Assembly (NCBI RefSeq): GCF_963584025.1
Contig: NC_083631.1
Span: 6,246,337 to 6,310,336 of the forward strand
Direction of reading: 5' to 3'
DNA from: Labrus mixtus
Taxonomy: Eukaryota > Chordata > Actinopteri > Labriformes > Labridae
Length of the DNA stretch: 64,000 bases
The translations under genes and the position numbers were made by a program. Position 1 is the stretch's first letter; each line of letters opens with the position of its first letter. The notes beneath the pieces were generated by a model. That model was not told the DNA's origin and ran no database searches. It saw nothing but the letters and a program-made list of their open reading frames with translations. Positions 13,157-30,129 of the stretch are shown here, one piece after another.

Positions 13157-14848
13157 CAACAGCATTTCGGATAGTATGTTCTTGTGGCTTGTGGTTTGAG
13201 ACACAACTTGGCAACCTTTGTTGCTCGCTTTCTTCCTGTCTCTCTCTGGTGTCACATAACGGCCAAATACTCTTTAAAGAAGCATTTGTAGTAACTTTGG
13301 AATGACTGAAGTCACTTGTACAACACAAATTATTTCCAATTGATCCTTATATAACTTCATATCGTGTGTGTGTGTGCTGCACATTCCAGTGTGAGACAGG
13401 TGGAAGTTTTGCATACTGCATGTAGGGCAACATCTGGCATCCTGTCACACCTGATCCTCTGAGAGAAATGAGCAGAGAAGTAAAATTAGATCCATGTTAC
13501 AATCAGTGAAGGGGAAAAAAAATAAAAATCTATAAGGTCAAAAAAAGTAAAAACCCTTAAAACGTCAGTGGGCTTGTTGTTCAGAGATCTACAGAGTGGA
13601 CTTAATGACTTTGAGTGTGTAATAACTGAGACGGTTCATGGGAGACATGAGTCACCTCCTTCTCTGCCTCTAATGCTCGTCACAAAGCGATGCAGGAAAG
13701 GCAAAGTGGAGCACTCTGTCTCGCTCTGACTCACTCCACCACGGCCGCTTTGACCAAAACAAGCCACAAGATCAACCGACCGACTCTTCTGTGGGTCAGC
13801 ACGAGGAGACACACAACAGACCAATCAAGACTTAAAGTACCAGAATGTTAGAGTAAAAATAAGAATTGTTAGCATGTAACTACAATCACAATCAATATTA
13901 AATAGAAAATGGCTAATAAGACTTCTAATAAACATCAGGTCAGAAAGTGTATCTCTAATGAATTAAATATGTCTTAGTTGTTTAAAAATCTCAGATCCTG
14001 CAGAGTAAGATCATATATATTATTTACTTTGTCAAATAAAAACCAAGTCTTCCGTTCTTGGATCACAGGATAAAACAGCTGTAAGTATGAATGTTCATGT
14101 CTTCAGTCATTTGGTAACTTCTGTGGATGACTTATCTGTTTCTTAGAGGACTTCTTCTTTGAGGTCGGTGTAGATGTAGCAGAATCTGTAACACCTCATA
14201 GCAGCAGATCTATATTTGGAAATGGAGCCGAGTGTATGTTATGAGCTTAAAAGGAAATATGGTTTGTTGAGCCTGAAGAAGTGTATCTGACAGACAGTAT
14301 CATGGTAATGTCTTCTTTCTAGACTATTTAAAAGTGTACCCAATTAGAAGGGGACATATAGGCTGAACCTGCTAACAGATTATAAGCGAGCATGTTAACA
14401 TGAAAACTGCAGTCATTCATGCTTTGTTAAATTTCGTCTGACCTCGGCTGAATTCATCCTAAAATAATCCACAGTCTGTCTCATGATTTCATCATTGAAG
14501 AAACACTCCACTTCTATATAATAAACTTCTAAATGTATTTGAATGCACTTTCTTTGTTCTTGAACAAAGTCACAGCTAAGTTTGAGCTTTATAATTTATA
14601 TATATTTTTTAAACCTAGAAAAAGAGCTTCCCAAGATGAGGTGCATCCAACGCTTAAATGAGAAACTGTCCACCATGATTGCAGTTATGATTGTTATTGC
14701 CATTCCAAGAAGAAAGATGCAGAAGTCACGTTTTTATTTGTATTTTTAATTAAATAACAATGTCAGAATGAAATGTGCAAAACATGGGGAACATTTACGG
14801 TCTTCTAGTGCCAGGTTTATTTTAAACAGAATGATTACATTCAAAATA
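13157..14848. other. Intergenic DNA, AT-rich
   Basis: No gene or clear repeat is recognised. The sequence becomes strongly AT-rich after 13.8 kb, with many short A and T runs. The short open frames present show no family resemblance. Confidence 0.55.
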
Positions 14849-15091
14849 TAGGAATTGTCACGGTGCTGGTAGCCTAGTGGTTAATGCGTACGCCCCATGT
14901 ACAGAGCCCGCTGTCCTCCAAGCAGGCGGCCCGGGGTTCAAATCTGACCTGTGGCTCATTTCCTGCATTTCAATCCCCACTCTCTCTCTCCCTGATTTCT
15001 GACTCTATCCACTGTACTTTCTCTATAAAAGGCAAAAACAAGCCCCAAAATAAACCTTTGAAACCAAAAATATATATATGTAGGAATTGTC
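14849..15091 (+). mobile_element. tRNA-derived SINE with 11-bp target-site duplication
   Basis: The body (14,860-15,080) has a pol III A box TAGCCTAGTGG at 14,870-14,880 and a B box GGTTCAAATCT at 14,935-14,945, with tRNA-like spacing. The body then runs through a CT-rich part and a 3' end with AAAGGC-type and A/TA-rich sequence. Identical 11-bp direct repeats TAGGAATTGTC flank it at 14,849-14,859 and 15,081-15,091, the footprint of LINE-assisted retroposition. The head resembles a tRNA-derived SINE common in spiny-rayed fishes. The intact duplication implies a fairly recent insertion. Confidence 0.85.
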
Positions 15092-18470
<3,379 letters not shown>

Positions 18471-18810
18471 ATTGTTGTTGTTTCTCTGTTTGTCTCTGTC
18501 CTTCTCCTTCTCCCTGCATCTCCCTCTATCCAACTATCCAAGCCCCACACAGTCTCAGCAGTTGTCTGTTCATCATGAGTCTGCTTCTGCTCGAGGTTTT
18601 CTGCCTCTTAAAGGACGCTTTTATTTTCTTTGCCACTGTTACTTTGCTAAATGTTGCTTGGTACTCATGGATTAAGGTTGGGTCGTTGTAGATCATGTAA
18701 CAAAGAGTAAAGTCTTTTACCTGCTGTTTTGTAAAGTGTCTTGAGATAACATTTGTTTTGAACTGGCGCTTTACAAATAAAGATTCATTGATTGATGAAT
18801 AATGAGGTCA
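18471..18810 (+). mobile_element. Teleost interspersed repeat, non-LTR or SINE 3' end type
   Basis: The segment runs from a CT-rich head through CATGAGTCTGCTTCTGCT, TTTTATTTTCTTTGCCACTG and GTAAAGTGTCTTGAGATAAC to CTTTACAAATAAAGATTCA and then ATTGATTGATGA. This order of words is a familiar high-copy repeat in spiny-rayed fishes that ends in an ATTG-type tail. A shorter copy of the last part occurs at about 52,020-52,098. I cannot name the family with certainty. Confidence 0.6.
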
Positions 18811-21800
18811 CAGAGGCATGTGGTTGCTTTTCTTGAAGAAAATTTTTAAATTGTTGCTGTAACCCTTCAAAAACACTTTGTTTTTGAAAGTGATTTTTTT
18901 TGGCTGCTAACTTTTTCCAGGTAAAAGAGATAATTATGCAATATCAAGGGGACTTCTGGGTAAAATATATGTCATATCAAATCAAATAAACCACTGAGCT
19001 ACAGCAGCAGCCGACCGCTCTTCCTCTTTGTCTTCTACTTTTCTAATCTTATACCTCGAGCAAAAAAGCCATATCTTCATTAATCAGGAGCAGCTTCTCT
19101 GCAGAAAAAGGAGCCACATCACAGGATGTCAGGGAAACATCTACAGAGCTGGTGTTGTCGTTAGGAAGCTGTTCGACTGTGATGTTGGTGTATTGTTAGA
19201 GAGGGTGAAGAATCAATCCCTCTCTTCACAAACATGCACGCGTTTTTCTTCTTGGTATAGTCGAAGAGAAAATGAGCAGATTTGAGTGTGTCGCACTAAA
19301 AACAGTCGTGTTCTTCTCTTTCAGCTCTGAGCATGTGCTAGCTTCTCATGGTGTGTGTGCAGAGCGGGGATAATCACAACACAATCTGGCAGATCTGCAG
19401 AAATATGAGAGAGCAGATGACAAGTAGTTTGATAAGGAGGGTGCTGTGTGTGTTTGTATGTTCCTATAGGTTTGTCTCAGTGTGTGTCTGTGTGTGTGTG
19501 CAGGGCTGGTTCCTGGAATAGGTCATCAAGAGGTGTAACAATGCAAGCATGGTCTGTATTCTTTCACTAAGTTGAATTAGTGCTTCTTCTTTTACTAGAG
19601 CCACACAAGTTCCTGTGTGGTGTGAGCCTTTGCAATATTTGAAAAAAAACCTCTACAACCAATCTGCTTCCTGATATGTCCTATATTTTTTTTTGCACAC
19701 TTTGGAATCTGTATCTTTATCACAACAGGCGTAGAGATTTTTTATTTTTTTTGCACTGTTCCGATATCCGATAGTATGAACATGTTCATGTGTTCTCGTT
19801 CAGGTTCTTCAGTGCAGGGTGGAAAGGTGTGAGTTGTTTCCCGACTAAAAGACAGCTGCTCCTAAGTGTGAGATTGTCAACACACATCACCCCTGCTCCT
19901 CTCTCTCTCTCTCTCTCTCTCCAACTCAGCCAGTACAGCATCTGCGGAGATACTGTGTGTTTTGTGTGTGCGAGGAGAAAAGCCCATGAAAACATGATCT
20001 CTGCCATAATTCACTTTTGTGTGGCTTCGTGTGTGTGCATGTGATGCATGTGTGCAGCTTTGCAGAGGTGTGAAAAGTGACACAATGCAGTCTATAAAAT
20101 AGCACCTCTGCTCTTCAGCGGCCACAGTGGTGTTTGCATGCATGTGTGTTAATGTGTATGTGTATGTGTGTATGGGGGGTGGGGGGGGTTACATTTGGTT
20201 TGCACATGTGTGGATTTTTTGGTTTGCCTATGTGTGAATTTGTTTTCATACTTAGAGGAGTCTGAGTGATGTTTATTTTTCAGCTTGTGCACAAACGCTT
20301 TGTTTCCAGTCACACAGATCAATGAAAACATGAATAAGAGGGTTTTATCTGAGAAAACGGCATGAAACTGACAGCTTGTTAGTCATCCTGCTCTCTTCAG
20401 GCTGCACAAACACAATAGAGGCTCTTTGAAAATCGCCTCGACCCCAAGGAGTTTGGCGAGAGCTTCAACCCAGACGAAGCCCCTTCGGCCTGGGACACAC
20501 GGAGGACAACCTTCCCTTTGTCCGGGCAGTAAGCGTGAGGAGAGCTGAACAGTCACACAAAGTGTTACTTCAGCTGTCACTGTATCTGGATGTGAAGTGT
20601 TACTCCCTTATTTCCCACCCACTGTATCCACATCTTTATGTGCCCAAAGGCTATCAGTGGTGGCGGGAATGATTAAGCAGGATTTGCAGTCGACCCCAAA
20701 ACACTCCTCCTCCTCCTCCTCTCCTGCAGGTTTCCAGCACTTCAGAGAGCGGTGAGTCATTGAGGGATCACCAGCTGTGTCAGAGATAAAGGCGACGGAG
20801 GAGGCTCTGACTGACAGAATGGAAAGTGAAAACACAGAGGACCTCGGGGCGTCTTGTCTTGTGACATCTGTCTCTTTTCTCTCCCTCTGTGGTTTTTTTG
20901 TCTTTTGCTGGTGGATGGAAGAGATTCACTTCCTTGTTTCTCTCTCTCTCTCTCTCTCTCTCCTCCTGTCATTCTCTCATCCCTTTCTCCACTCTGGAAA
21001 GAAAACAGCATTCCTCACTGTAACCATTCCTGTCTCCTCTGCCCAGTAGGAAACTGCTGTCCAATCCATAAGTCATGATAACAACCGTCTTCCTCCCTTT
21101 CCTCCCACACACTGACACACACACACACACAGTAACACACAGGAGGTGGAAAACCGACTCCTCGCTCCGAGCATGATGTCAGACGTCTGCTAGCTGACAG
21201 GTCTTGCCATGGGAAAAACATGCATAAGTGTGTTTAAGTGTGTGCACACACCACGGGGACCCTATAGGCACACCGTCCTCATGCTCCACATGTGTGTAAG
21301 CACACACTAAACACACATCCACAGCTGTAATTGAACCCCCCCCAACACACACACACACAGCAGATGAAGCCCAGTAGGAAAATCACTGACTTTGAAATGA
21401 TGCAGTGGATTTATTTCTTTGATTTCAGGATGTGTGTGTAGTCGACATAAATAATAAGAATGATTAAACCTTTATTTATATAATTCGCTTTAAAAATCCA
21501 TTTTATTTTTTTTGCAAGAACTCCACTTCAATTTAGCCTCCCATCCTTTAGGTCCGCTCTATGAAATGCCTGCTCTCCCCCTGCATGGCTGGTGTTATTG
21601 ATTTGCCATTATGTAGCATGGGGGAGAAAATCCATGGCTCTCCCTTTAAATAACCATCACACGAGGACAAGAGAGATACATCACGGAGAAACCATATCGA
21701 ATTGGAACACATGGGATGCATAGTGTAAGCGGGGCAATCTTCCCCGTGTGTCTTACGTCTGACAGAGACGAAGCTGCTGAATTATCTTAAGCTTCGCTGA

Positions 21801-22546
21801 ATCAGGATTTTCTGCAGACCCTGGTCCTGTGTGATTTTGTTGTCGTGGGGGATTCCTCCTCTCGTCGAGGCTCCGACTTTAATGTGCAGGAATACATTTC
21901 ACTCACCAAACACAGGTTTGGGTGTGTAGACGTCTGGTCTCCTGTTCAACAGAGTGAAAAGTTGAATGTTCTGTTTTGATAGTGAGAGCATGGGCATAGA
22001 GTCGGGGGGGAGTAGAACTGACCACCCAGGGCTCCACAGGAGGACGCACAGGAGCCCTTATTGGCCCTGAAGTATAAATGGAGATGATTCCTAACTCATT
22101 CATAACTCTGAAAATATAAAGTGTTCGAACATTTTGCAACGAAACGATTCCAATTCTCAAAAGATAGATCCCAAAAGTAAAAAATTTTACCTGCTCATTC
22201 TCCCATGAACTTGTGTTATGAAATAGATATCGTTGTTTTTTTTCAATAGTGTTGATCATTACAATGAAAATAGATTATATCATTTTAAATTGACTGGTAT
22301 GAAAAATGTTGACAATCTTCATTTAAATCTCTTAATGGGTCATTTGTGTAATGGAGGTGTGGTTAAAGTCATATCTCAGGGTTGGCTGAGGCTGTGTCAG
22401 AGGGATCTTTTCATGGGGCCCAGAAATCCTGGAAACACCCCCTGAGTGAGAGACAATGTTTCTTTTTTGGAGGTCTGATGAAGTTGTGATCACACAACCT
22501 GAGATCATATCTGAGATATGAACGTTTTTGAGACTTCATATATTAT
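18811..22546. other. Intergenic DNA with CT/TG low complexity
   Basis: No supported gene. There are short (CT)n runs near 19.90 and 20.94 kb, TG-rich DNA at 19.44-19.50 and 20.02-20.17 kb, and CA-rich DNA near 21.11-21.13 kb. The region 21.54-21.90 kb is non-repetitive and compositionally even. It could be a conserved non-coding element, but I have no means of testing this. Confidence 0.5.
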
Positions 22547-22900
22547 ACACTGCAAAAACCCAAATCTAAAAAAGTGTATTCATCTCAATTATAGTGAAAA
22601 ATATCTGATTACACTTATTATATGCCACATTCACCAAACCAGGCCAGATAAACACCTTATTTTAAGATATAATCAACAGACCATTAGGCCTAAATTGTCT
22701 GTAATAAGTGAAACATTTTGACTGTTAGGTGTCTTGAGATTAGATGTACTAACTTATTGATGTGTGCTTGCAATATCTTGAAATAGATATCAGATGAATT
22801 TGGTTTATAATAAATGTGATGAGATATTTTTATCCAGAATTGAAACTTTCTTAGATTTTCATGGCACTGAAAATGTTTTAAAGATCTGTTCACAAATTTC
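22547..22900. mobile_element. Probable degenerate DNA-transposon (MITE) remnant
   Basis: The left end ACACTGCAAAAA at 22,547-22,558 is the typical terminus of a widespread fish MITE whose interior is full of AAAATATCTGATTACACTTA-type and CTTATTTTAAG words, as seen here. The matching right terminus is not evident, so the element is truncated or decayed. Confidence 0.4.
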
Positions 22901-25900
22901 ACAACAAGGTTTGTCCCGATTCCTCAAATCCACTTTTTAAAGAAACCGGCGATCTCTAGCTCTTTAAACAAGAAACAATTCAAACTATTTTTAAAACAGT
23001 CACAACTCTTCTGTTGAAAACTTCTGAACGCACACCAATCATCTGCTTCTTTTGGGATCACGATAATGTTCTGAATTTGCTTTGAGACGTAATCATCCAG
23101 TTTATTTCTCAGTCAATATGATACTCATTACTGTAAATATGATTAAAAATAAGGAGACACATCCATTGACCATGTTTCTGAGCAGCAGTTATATTTTTAA
23201 CCCAAATGCTAACATTGGCTAGCATGCTAATGTTGACAAACAAAAAGAAAGAGGCAGAGGTTTGCCTCATGTCCTACATGAAGGAAAGACAAACTGTGCT
23301 GACCGCCTCGCCCTGAACATCTCCCCATCCGTTTTTGATTTTTCTCACACCAAAGCCACTCTACAGCCAGCTGTAGTCAGTCAGTGTTTGTGTTTAGTCT
23401 GCTTCACTGTGAGATCACATGTTCTCTCTCTCTCTCTCTCTGGAACATGAAATGACTTTAATTAAAAATCCTTCTGTAGGTGGTGCTCGGTTATTTTTTT
23501 TAGATCTCAGAGCATGTTTAAGATGAAAAGAATCTCTTTATGCAGCCAATTAGTTTTCATCACTTCAGATGTTCAAACTGCTTTGGTCTGAGCTCAGCCT
23601 GGAAGAACATTTTGTTTTCAGAACCTTTAAATCTTCAACTGCAACAAAGACAAAACCGTGCTTTTCTCTGGTTCTTTTTCTTTGACCTGACAGACATAAG
23701 GGACTGTCTGTTATTGTGCAAATGCGCCAGCTGGATTTTAGGCTTTTACTCTGTGGAAACCTCGTTTTTAAGTGTATCTGTCATTAGTGTAAGCACATCT
23801 TCTGATGCATGACTGACAGCTCGAGAAGAGGACATTACAGAACATGCAGCAGACAAAAGGCCTGTCTGTGCCGTTGTGTTCAGGAAGAGGCCCGCTGCGC
23901 TCTGATGTGGCGGGATGCAGTACCTGTGACACACACAACAAGTTCCTGTGTTGAGTGTGTGAAGTCTGCTGCACGTGGCAGAGTGATGAGAGACACACAC
24001 TTCCAGCTCTGCCTCTCAGAGTCCTGACAGGCTCGCCGGAGGCCATCACACTGAGAGGTGATTATAAAGTCATGTGGGTATTATGGCTTATTGCCTGGAA
24101 AGTTTTCTATCATGTAGGATGCAAATATGCATGCACAGATAGATGGAAAACAGAGTTAGCGAGGCAGTAGAATACGGCAGAAAGAAATAACAAAGAAGGA
24201 ATAAGAACACGAGCTAGAAAACAATACAATATTGAGCTGCAAAGTCTTTGTTTATGTTGTGATTTAAAAAATGCAGAAGATGGCAGTTTCTCAGTGATTG
24301 TCACTTTTTTTCTGCAGAACAAAAATGGCTTCCTTTCTGCTCCATTATCTCTCTAAATTTAATACAAATCTTAAATCCCTGTTGTGCTCTTTTCTCAAAG
24401 TCAAGAAGGCTCGCTTTATCTCTCAGCTCCTCCTCGGGAGCTTCTTCTCTCTGCTCTCCATGCAGCCAATCAAAACCTAAAGTGAATTATGATAAAGACG
24501 GGGGTGAAAAAAGGAACAAGAAGCAGTAGCGGGGTGAGCGCCCGCGTGGCTGAATTTCCATATAGATAGACGAGCACATTAAACTTGTCTATCTGCAAGC
24601 TCACTGTCCATTCTTCCTCTTATTACATTTTGATGGAAAGATGGCCGCTCCATCTACATCATCCACTCGCAACACCCTCCTCCCCCCCCCCCCACCCTTC
24701 TGTCGTGTTCCTATCTGCCCTGGACACTTGATTGTTTCTGAACTGGTGTTGACCCCGTAAAGAGGAACCGTGAGCCTGGTTTTCCTGCCGCAGTTTGTTG
24801 TGTTCATTTGTAATCTCAAGGTTCTTATTGCTCAATTTTCTTCCTCCATATAAAGGCAAGTTTTTACTGTGGTGAGGGGTAAAAAGGGGAAGAAAAGAAA
24901 GCAGGGTTAAAAAAAAAAAAGAAAAAGGAAAAGAAAGACAGCTCCTCATCATGGTGCTTCCAGGCTTACATGTAAATTAAAATGCAATTAAAAACAGGCA
25001 AATAAGCTGTTCCCAGGAGATGGGGAGAGGAAAGGAGGGAGGGGTGAAGGAGGAAAGGGCTCTCAGGATAAGGGGCCTGCGTCACTCATCATTAGCATGG
25101 CATTAGAGTGAAGGGAGCTAAATCTGAACACTGGGTCACAGGCACATTTAGCTGCGTCTGCTATGACGGAAATAACCCGCACAGAGAGATTCATTTCTGC
25201 AAAATCCACACAATTACTCAGTGCATTATTCAGCCATTGTTCTCTGAAGCGTACCATTGTGTGCTTACTTATTGTGCTTCATGTACAAGACTCACTATTG
25301 TGATTTCCTGCGCAGAGCAAGAGCAGCATCCATCATTGATGCGCGGTGGATGAATAATTTCAACATGCAGCGGCACGGTGCTGCGTTCAGGAGCACTGGG
25401 GGTGGGGGGGGGGTGCAGATTTCTTTTAGCACTCAAACACGCATGCTATCCCCACTCTCCTGTCGCGCTGCAGCTCGATACTGTATCGACAAGTCGTGCA
25501 TTCAGCTGCTGAGATTCCACTGCACCACCTCCTTCCTCCTCCCCCTGGCCTAGACCCTCACCCCTACAGCCCCCCTCCCTCCCTCCCTCCCTCCCTCTCC
25601 CTCTCCCTCTCCTGGAAGCCTGGTGCTCTGAGTAAGCCCTCCCTGCTTTTATTTCCCCCCCCCCCGTCCTTCCACCTCCTGCTCGGGCTCCTGGGTATGT
25701 TGGGGATCAATGGGGGAAGCGTATGGTGGTGGAAGAGGTGGTGGTGTGAGGAGGGGGGGGGGGGGGGAACCCCACACGACGGCAGCCTTGTAGGCAAGCA
25801 GGCGGTAGGGGACGAGAGCGAGGGGAGGGTGGGGGGGGGGAGCCCACCCTGGCAGAGGAGCACCCCTCTCTGTGGACCTGTCGCCTCACGGCAACAATGG

Positions 25901-28900
25901 TCGTGACAATGACACTGGAGGAGGAATTTCCGTTGCCCCCCCCCCTCCCACTCCACAACCACAACCCCACACACACACACACACACACACACCCCATCTT
26001 CATAGTACATTAAAATCTTCATGAATGGGTTCCTAATAGCTTTCATTTGTTACAATTATCATAATTAAACATATGTCAGGGGCAGACAAAGGAAACTGGA
26101 GATTTCTGTGTTAGCACCTGAAGCAGAAAGGGTGCGAGCACTGGAGAGGGATAGCTTTTGTTACAGAATAATTAGCATGAATAGACTTGTATATTGTAAT
26201 CATGCTGCATATTTACAGCAGCTAATTAAAAAGCTTCTATTTCAGTAACTCAGCGAGCCTCTGTCTTGTGTTTTGAGCAGCAGACTGAACCCTGGCTCTC
26301 CTGTCTTTGAGAGCTGCAGGTTTCATCTGTGTGTCCTTGCTACATCAGCCGGTTTGATAGTGGAGCTTAATGACCGCCCGCTGAGCGCCGTGAGAATGGC
26401 TGTAGGGCCCTCTTAACATTTTTGTAACCCCCTCCTCCCCCTGAACTCTCTCTCTCTCTGTCCTTGCTTTCTGTCCCTTAAACCAGTCAACTCTTTCCCT
26501 CCTCATCATCACTGTTCATGCTCGTCTCTTCTCTCTTTTCTTTTTGTCTCTCCCATCCTTCTTTCCACCTTCTTCTTTTCCTCGCGCCCCTGCATACACC
26601 ATTTTCTCTCAGCTTTCCCACTCCTCCCTTTCCCCTCGTCCCTCCATTCCCTCAGTTGGCACTCCTGGCACTGTGGGTGGCGGGTGCCAAGGAAAGGGAG
26701 GGCCTCCTGGCTTCCCAATGAGCAGCCATTTTGTGGATCAGTTCTCCAGTGAGCCAGCTGTGTGCATGCAGAGAGAGTGTGTGTGTCTGTTTCTGTGTCC
26801 GTGTGTGTGAATGACAGAGAGAGAAGATGGGGACTGGAGAAAGAAACAGTTGTTGCGATAGAAAAGAGGGGTCATGAGGCTTTGCTTCCTGCTGAGACTG
26901 ACCCCTGGTCCTCTAAACTTACAGCCACATTAAATTGACTCCACAAACATTCTTTCATGTACTCACAATCAACTCATTTCTGCACCTTGACTTTGCAGAA
27001 ATCACACTCAAGTCCTTCAGTCAGCCTCGCTTGAGTCTCTAAAATAGTCCAAAAGCTGTCAAAGTTACTGCATTTCCTTCCACACAAATATCAAATGAAA
27101 GTTTTTTTTTCTTTTCCAATGCGTGGGATTCGAGCAGCCTTGTTCAAATAAATTCTCACCTTCAAGCAGGAGATAAAAAAAAAAAACAGATTGGCTGACC
27201 CTGACTTTATCCTCCTGTTTTAGATAAACAGCGTGTTTGACCTTGAGGGGCGCTGCAAGGGCAAAATAAATGTCGGAGGGTTTCTAAACGGAGTTTTTAA
27301 AAAAAAAAAACAAGTCTACAGATTTAATCCAGGAGTTTGACAGAAGCAGAGTTTAAAACATTTAAATGTTCTGGTCAAAGTAACCAAGGGGCATTTTCAC
27401 ATTTAAATTGACTGCGTAAAATGGCAGGAAATGCTTGAGAAGCGTCTCTGCGCTGTTCTCAGAAGGATTTTTAAAAGTAAGTTGTTCTCAAACAAATGAC
27501 TGAATGGTCAGCTCTGCACTTCAACTTCCATTTTTGATGTCTTTTTTTTTTATTTCTTTGCGGTGTTTGCTCTCAGCTGCCGGTAATCGAATCACTCAGT
27601 TCAAATGACATCGGGTGATTTTAGAGTCCGTGACTTTAGAAAAACATTCAAAGGTCGCAGGTGAACGAGTGCATCACGGACACGAACTCACCTGGGTGCA
27701 TTCCTGCGGGGACGCACAGACCTGGGATAGGCAACACACCGCAAATATGCACATCTTGTTTAGATCAAGTGTTTTAAATGATTTGTTCACATGATTCACA
27801 AGGTGCTCCGGATCATTTTGTACTCACACATCAGCAATTTCAGTGAGAGGGGAAAAATGTTTTATGGCGAGGGGAATGGTTTCTAATTCCCCAAAATCTT
27901 TATGCATGATGTGCAACCTGAGAGCTGCTAATTAAGAAAACATTTTCACTCTGCGTGCTGCTGATTAAAACCCTCTCCGACGACGTTTATTGATTATTTT
28001 TCTGCAGGTATGAACAAAGATATCGAGCTGTGATCAGATCCCGCCGTCAGACTGACTCATGGGATTTTCTAAATGATTATCTTTGCCTTGACGCAGAATC
28101 CTGGCGTCACTCCCGACGTGCAAACACTCAATGACACATAATTTGTATTTTGGGTACCTGGTGAGTAAACAGAACTGACAGTGAATACCTCCCAACTCCT
28201 AAAAGGGTTGCTCTGTAATGCCCTCAGATCTCTGCGCTTTGTCAATCCACATTTCGATTCGATAAGATACATTCAAAAATCAAATAAATATTGAGGAGAG
28301 GACACCACCTTGGTGCCAGTTTTATCAAGAGCTCACTTATTTGTCACAAACTTAATTTCTCTCTCTCTCTCTCTCGTCTCCCCTCGGTCTCTCTCTCTCC
28401 TTTCATGCTGTTGCTAGGGAAGCAGGGCGTATGCGCTCCCTGGCCGCGGCTGAAGGGCACAGGAAAAAAACAGGAATAGGGCGAAAAATAGAAGCTTTAA
28501 TCGAGCGTGTTTGCCATAGAAAGAGTCTTAACCCCTTCTTGCACCGATATCAAGACCAAAACTCGGGAATGAATCAGTGTAAAATGCCTTATTTCGTCGT
28601 ATTTTGTCCATTACCTTATATGGCAGGGCAGAGATATATCGTGCCTGTGTTTAATAGGCTGGCTGCTGCCGCTCTGCTCAGAGGCTTCATTTTAACCCTT
28701 GTGTTGCTGAATTACTTTTGGACCAAGAGATGCATCGGTTTGAGCTTGTATAGTTCTCTTTTTACGACACATATGCGACATGCTCGAACGAATTGCGCCC
28801 GGTTAACAACAATCACGCGTAAAAGTTGTAATTTACGCACACAAACAGCCATTTCATGCGCGAACCCGCTTTTTCTCTCATGGTTCCAATTAAGTCCCCA

Positions 28901-29800
28901 TAAATCCTGTGACTTAATGTGGATGACATTTACAGCACAGAGTACACACTCGTTTGGGATGTGGTTTATGCTTATGGATTTAAATTGTCAAAACGGACAA
29001 GCTACAAGCAACATAACAAGCAATAACAGACTCGGTTACTTCGGGGCAGGAAAAGGCTGAACGCACTTTCCCATTACAGAGTTGCCACAGGTAGACGGAA
29101 AGCTGCACAGCAAAACCTCCACTGCTGTGAGCTGAATTGATGGCAGTTGAGCCCAGAGGACATGACACCGGTTAGATGATCAGAGAGGGTGTGTGTGTGT
29201 GACCTATATTTGCGCGGCGCTGTTATAGAATATCGAAGTGGAAGTCTGTACATGAAGCCTGCAAAGCAGCGCTGCGTTAAGGGGATCGGAAATAAAAGGG
29301 GAACTTGTTCTTCATGAGTGCGTCAGCCTCGGTTCAGCGAGATCAACACAATGTGGTGACACATGTGCTGTCACGTTCAAAACTAGAGAAGGCTTCATTT
29401 GTCGAATACATTTTTTTTGTAATTAAAACAGTTTTCTTCTGATGTGAGAGCAGGTTTCCAGAACGTGTCAACCTGAACTCCCTCAGGTGCAGCTTTGCAT
29501 CTTCAAATGTCTGATAAAGAAACAACAGAGTAATCTATTTCAGCTTGGATTTAAAGCAGCATCTCTTTTATGCACCAAATCTTAATTAACAGCCACACGT
29601 GATCTGAACTTAAATAAAACACAGCCACTCGCTGTGCTCTCAGGAATCAACTGTTTTGGGAGTTTGCACGCTTGAAAGAAGAAAATAACTGCAAATTGGA
29701 TTTAATGCACAAAGAGCTTTGACAACAACGTAGTGGCTTGATTTGAATTTCCAGACATCCCTCCTGCAGTGCAGTCCAGTAGGCTACGTACGGGATAAAC
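22901..29800. other. Intergenic DNA upstream of cbx4
   Basis: No gene is recognised. Contents: C/G homopolymer-rich DNA at 25.56-25.99 kb; CT-rich DNA at 26.42-26.67 kb; AT-rich patches with TAATTA/AATTAG words at about 24.96-25.26 and 26.04-26.25 kb that may be regulatory; A runs near 27.17 and 27.30 kb; and a CpG-retaining block at about 28.43-29.30 kb leading into the cbx4 promoter. A 630-bp open frame at 28,431-29,060 is discussed as a finding. Confidence 0.5.
25560..25995. repeat. G/C homopolymer-rich low-complexity block
   Basis: A run of CCCT units (from about 25,570) passes into CTCCCT repeats. It is followed by C runs (about 25,660), a G run of about 16 at about 25,753-25,768, another G run at about 25,832-25,840, C runs near 25,940, and a CA tract at about 25,972-25,992. 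Both strands offer several G runs in close succession, so G-quadruplex formation is plausible. Confidence 0.85.
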
Positions 29801-30129
29801 TCCAACCTCTGTGCAAGGTCTCCACCTCCCCCTCCCCTCCTGACGTCACGAACCGAGCTGAAGCTAGTGCACGAAAAGAGCTGCTCGCGCCGCACTACTG
29901 TGAATATCTCTATATGCTCAGAGCCAGGACCGGGGAGTGTGCAAAAGAGAGAGAGGGAGAGGGTGAGAGCGAGAGCTAGAGCGAGCGAGGAGGAGAGGTG
30001 GAGGGAATACTGTTGGATTGTGGATACAACTGGAAAACTACCAAGCGCGCACAGCACGCACCGAGCGGAAAGCATATCGACGGGTGCGTAGCCAACATTT
30101 CTCTGACTCCCGATCGGAATCCGGCGAGA
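29801..30129 (+). promoter_or_regulatory. cbx4: Probable cbx4 promoter and 5' UTR
   Basis: CpG frequency rises sharply here compared with the desert to the left. A full palindromic cAMP-response element TGACGTCA lies at 29,841-29,848. A purine tract of GAGAGA/GAGCGA units follows at about 29,947-30,000. There is no convincing TATA box, as expected for a CpG-island promoter. The transcription start cannot be fixed by eye. The element lies 129-330 bp before the cbx4 start codon. Confidence 0.55.

Noticed and set aside
26518..26810. Pro/Ser/Leu-rich frames in the CT-rich block
   Set aside because: Low-complexity pyrimidine tract with no splice structure or family match.
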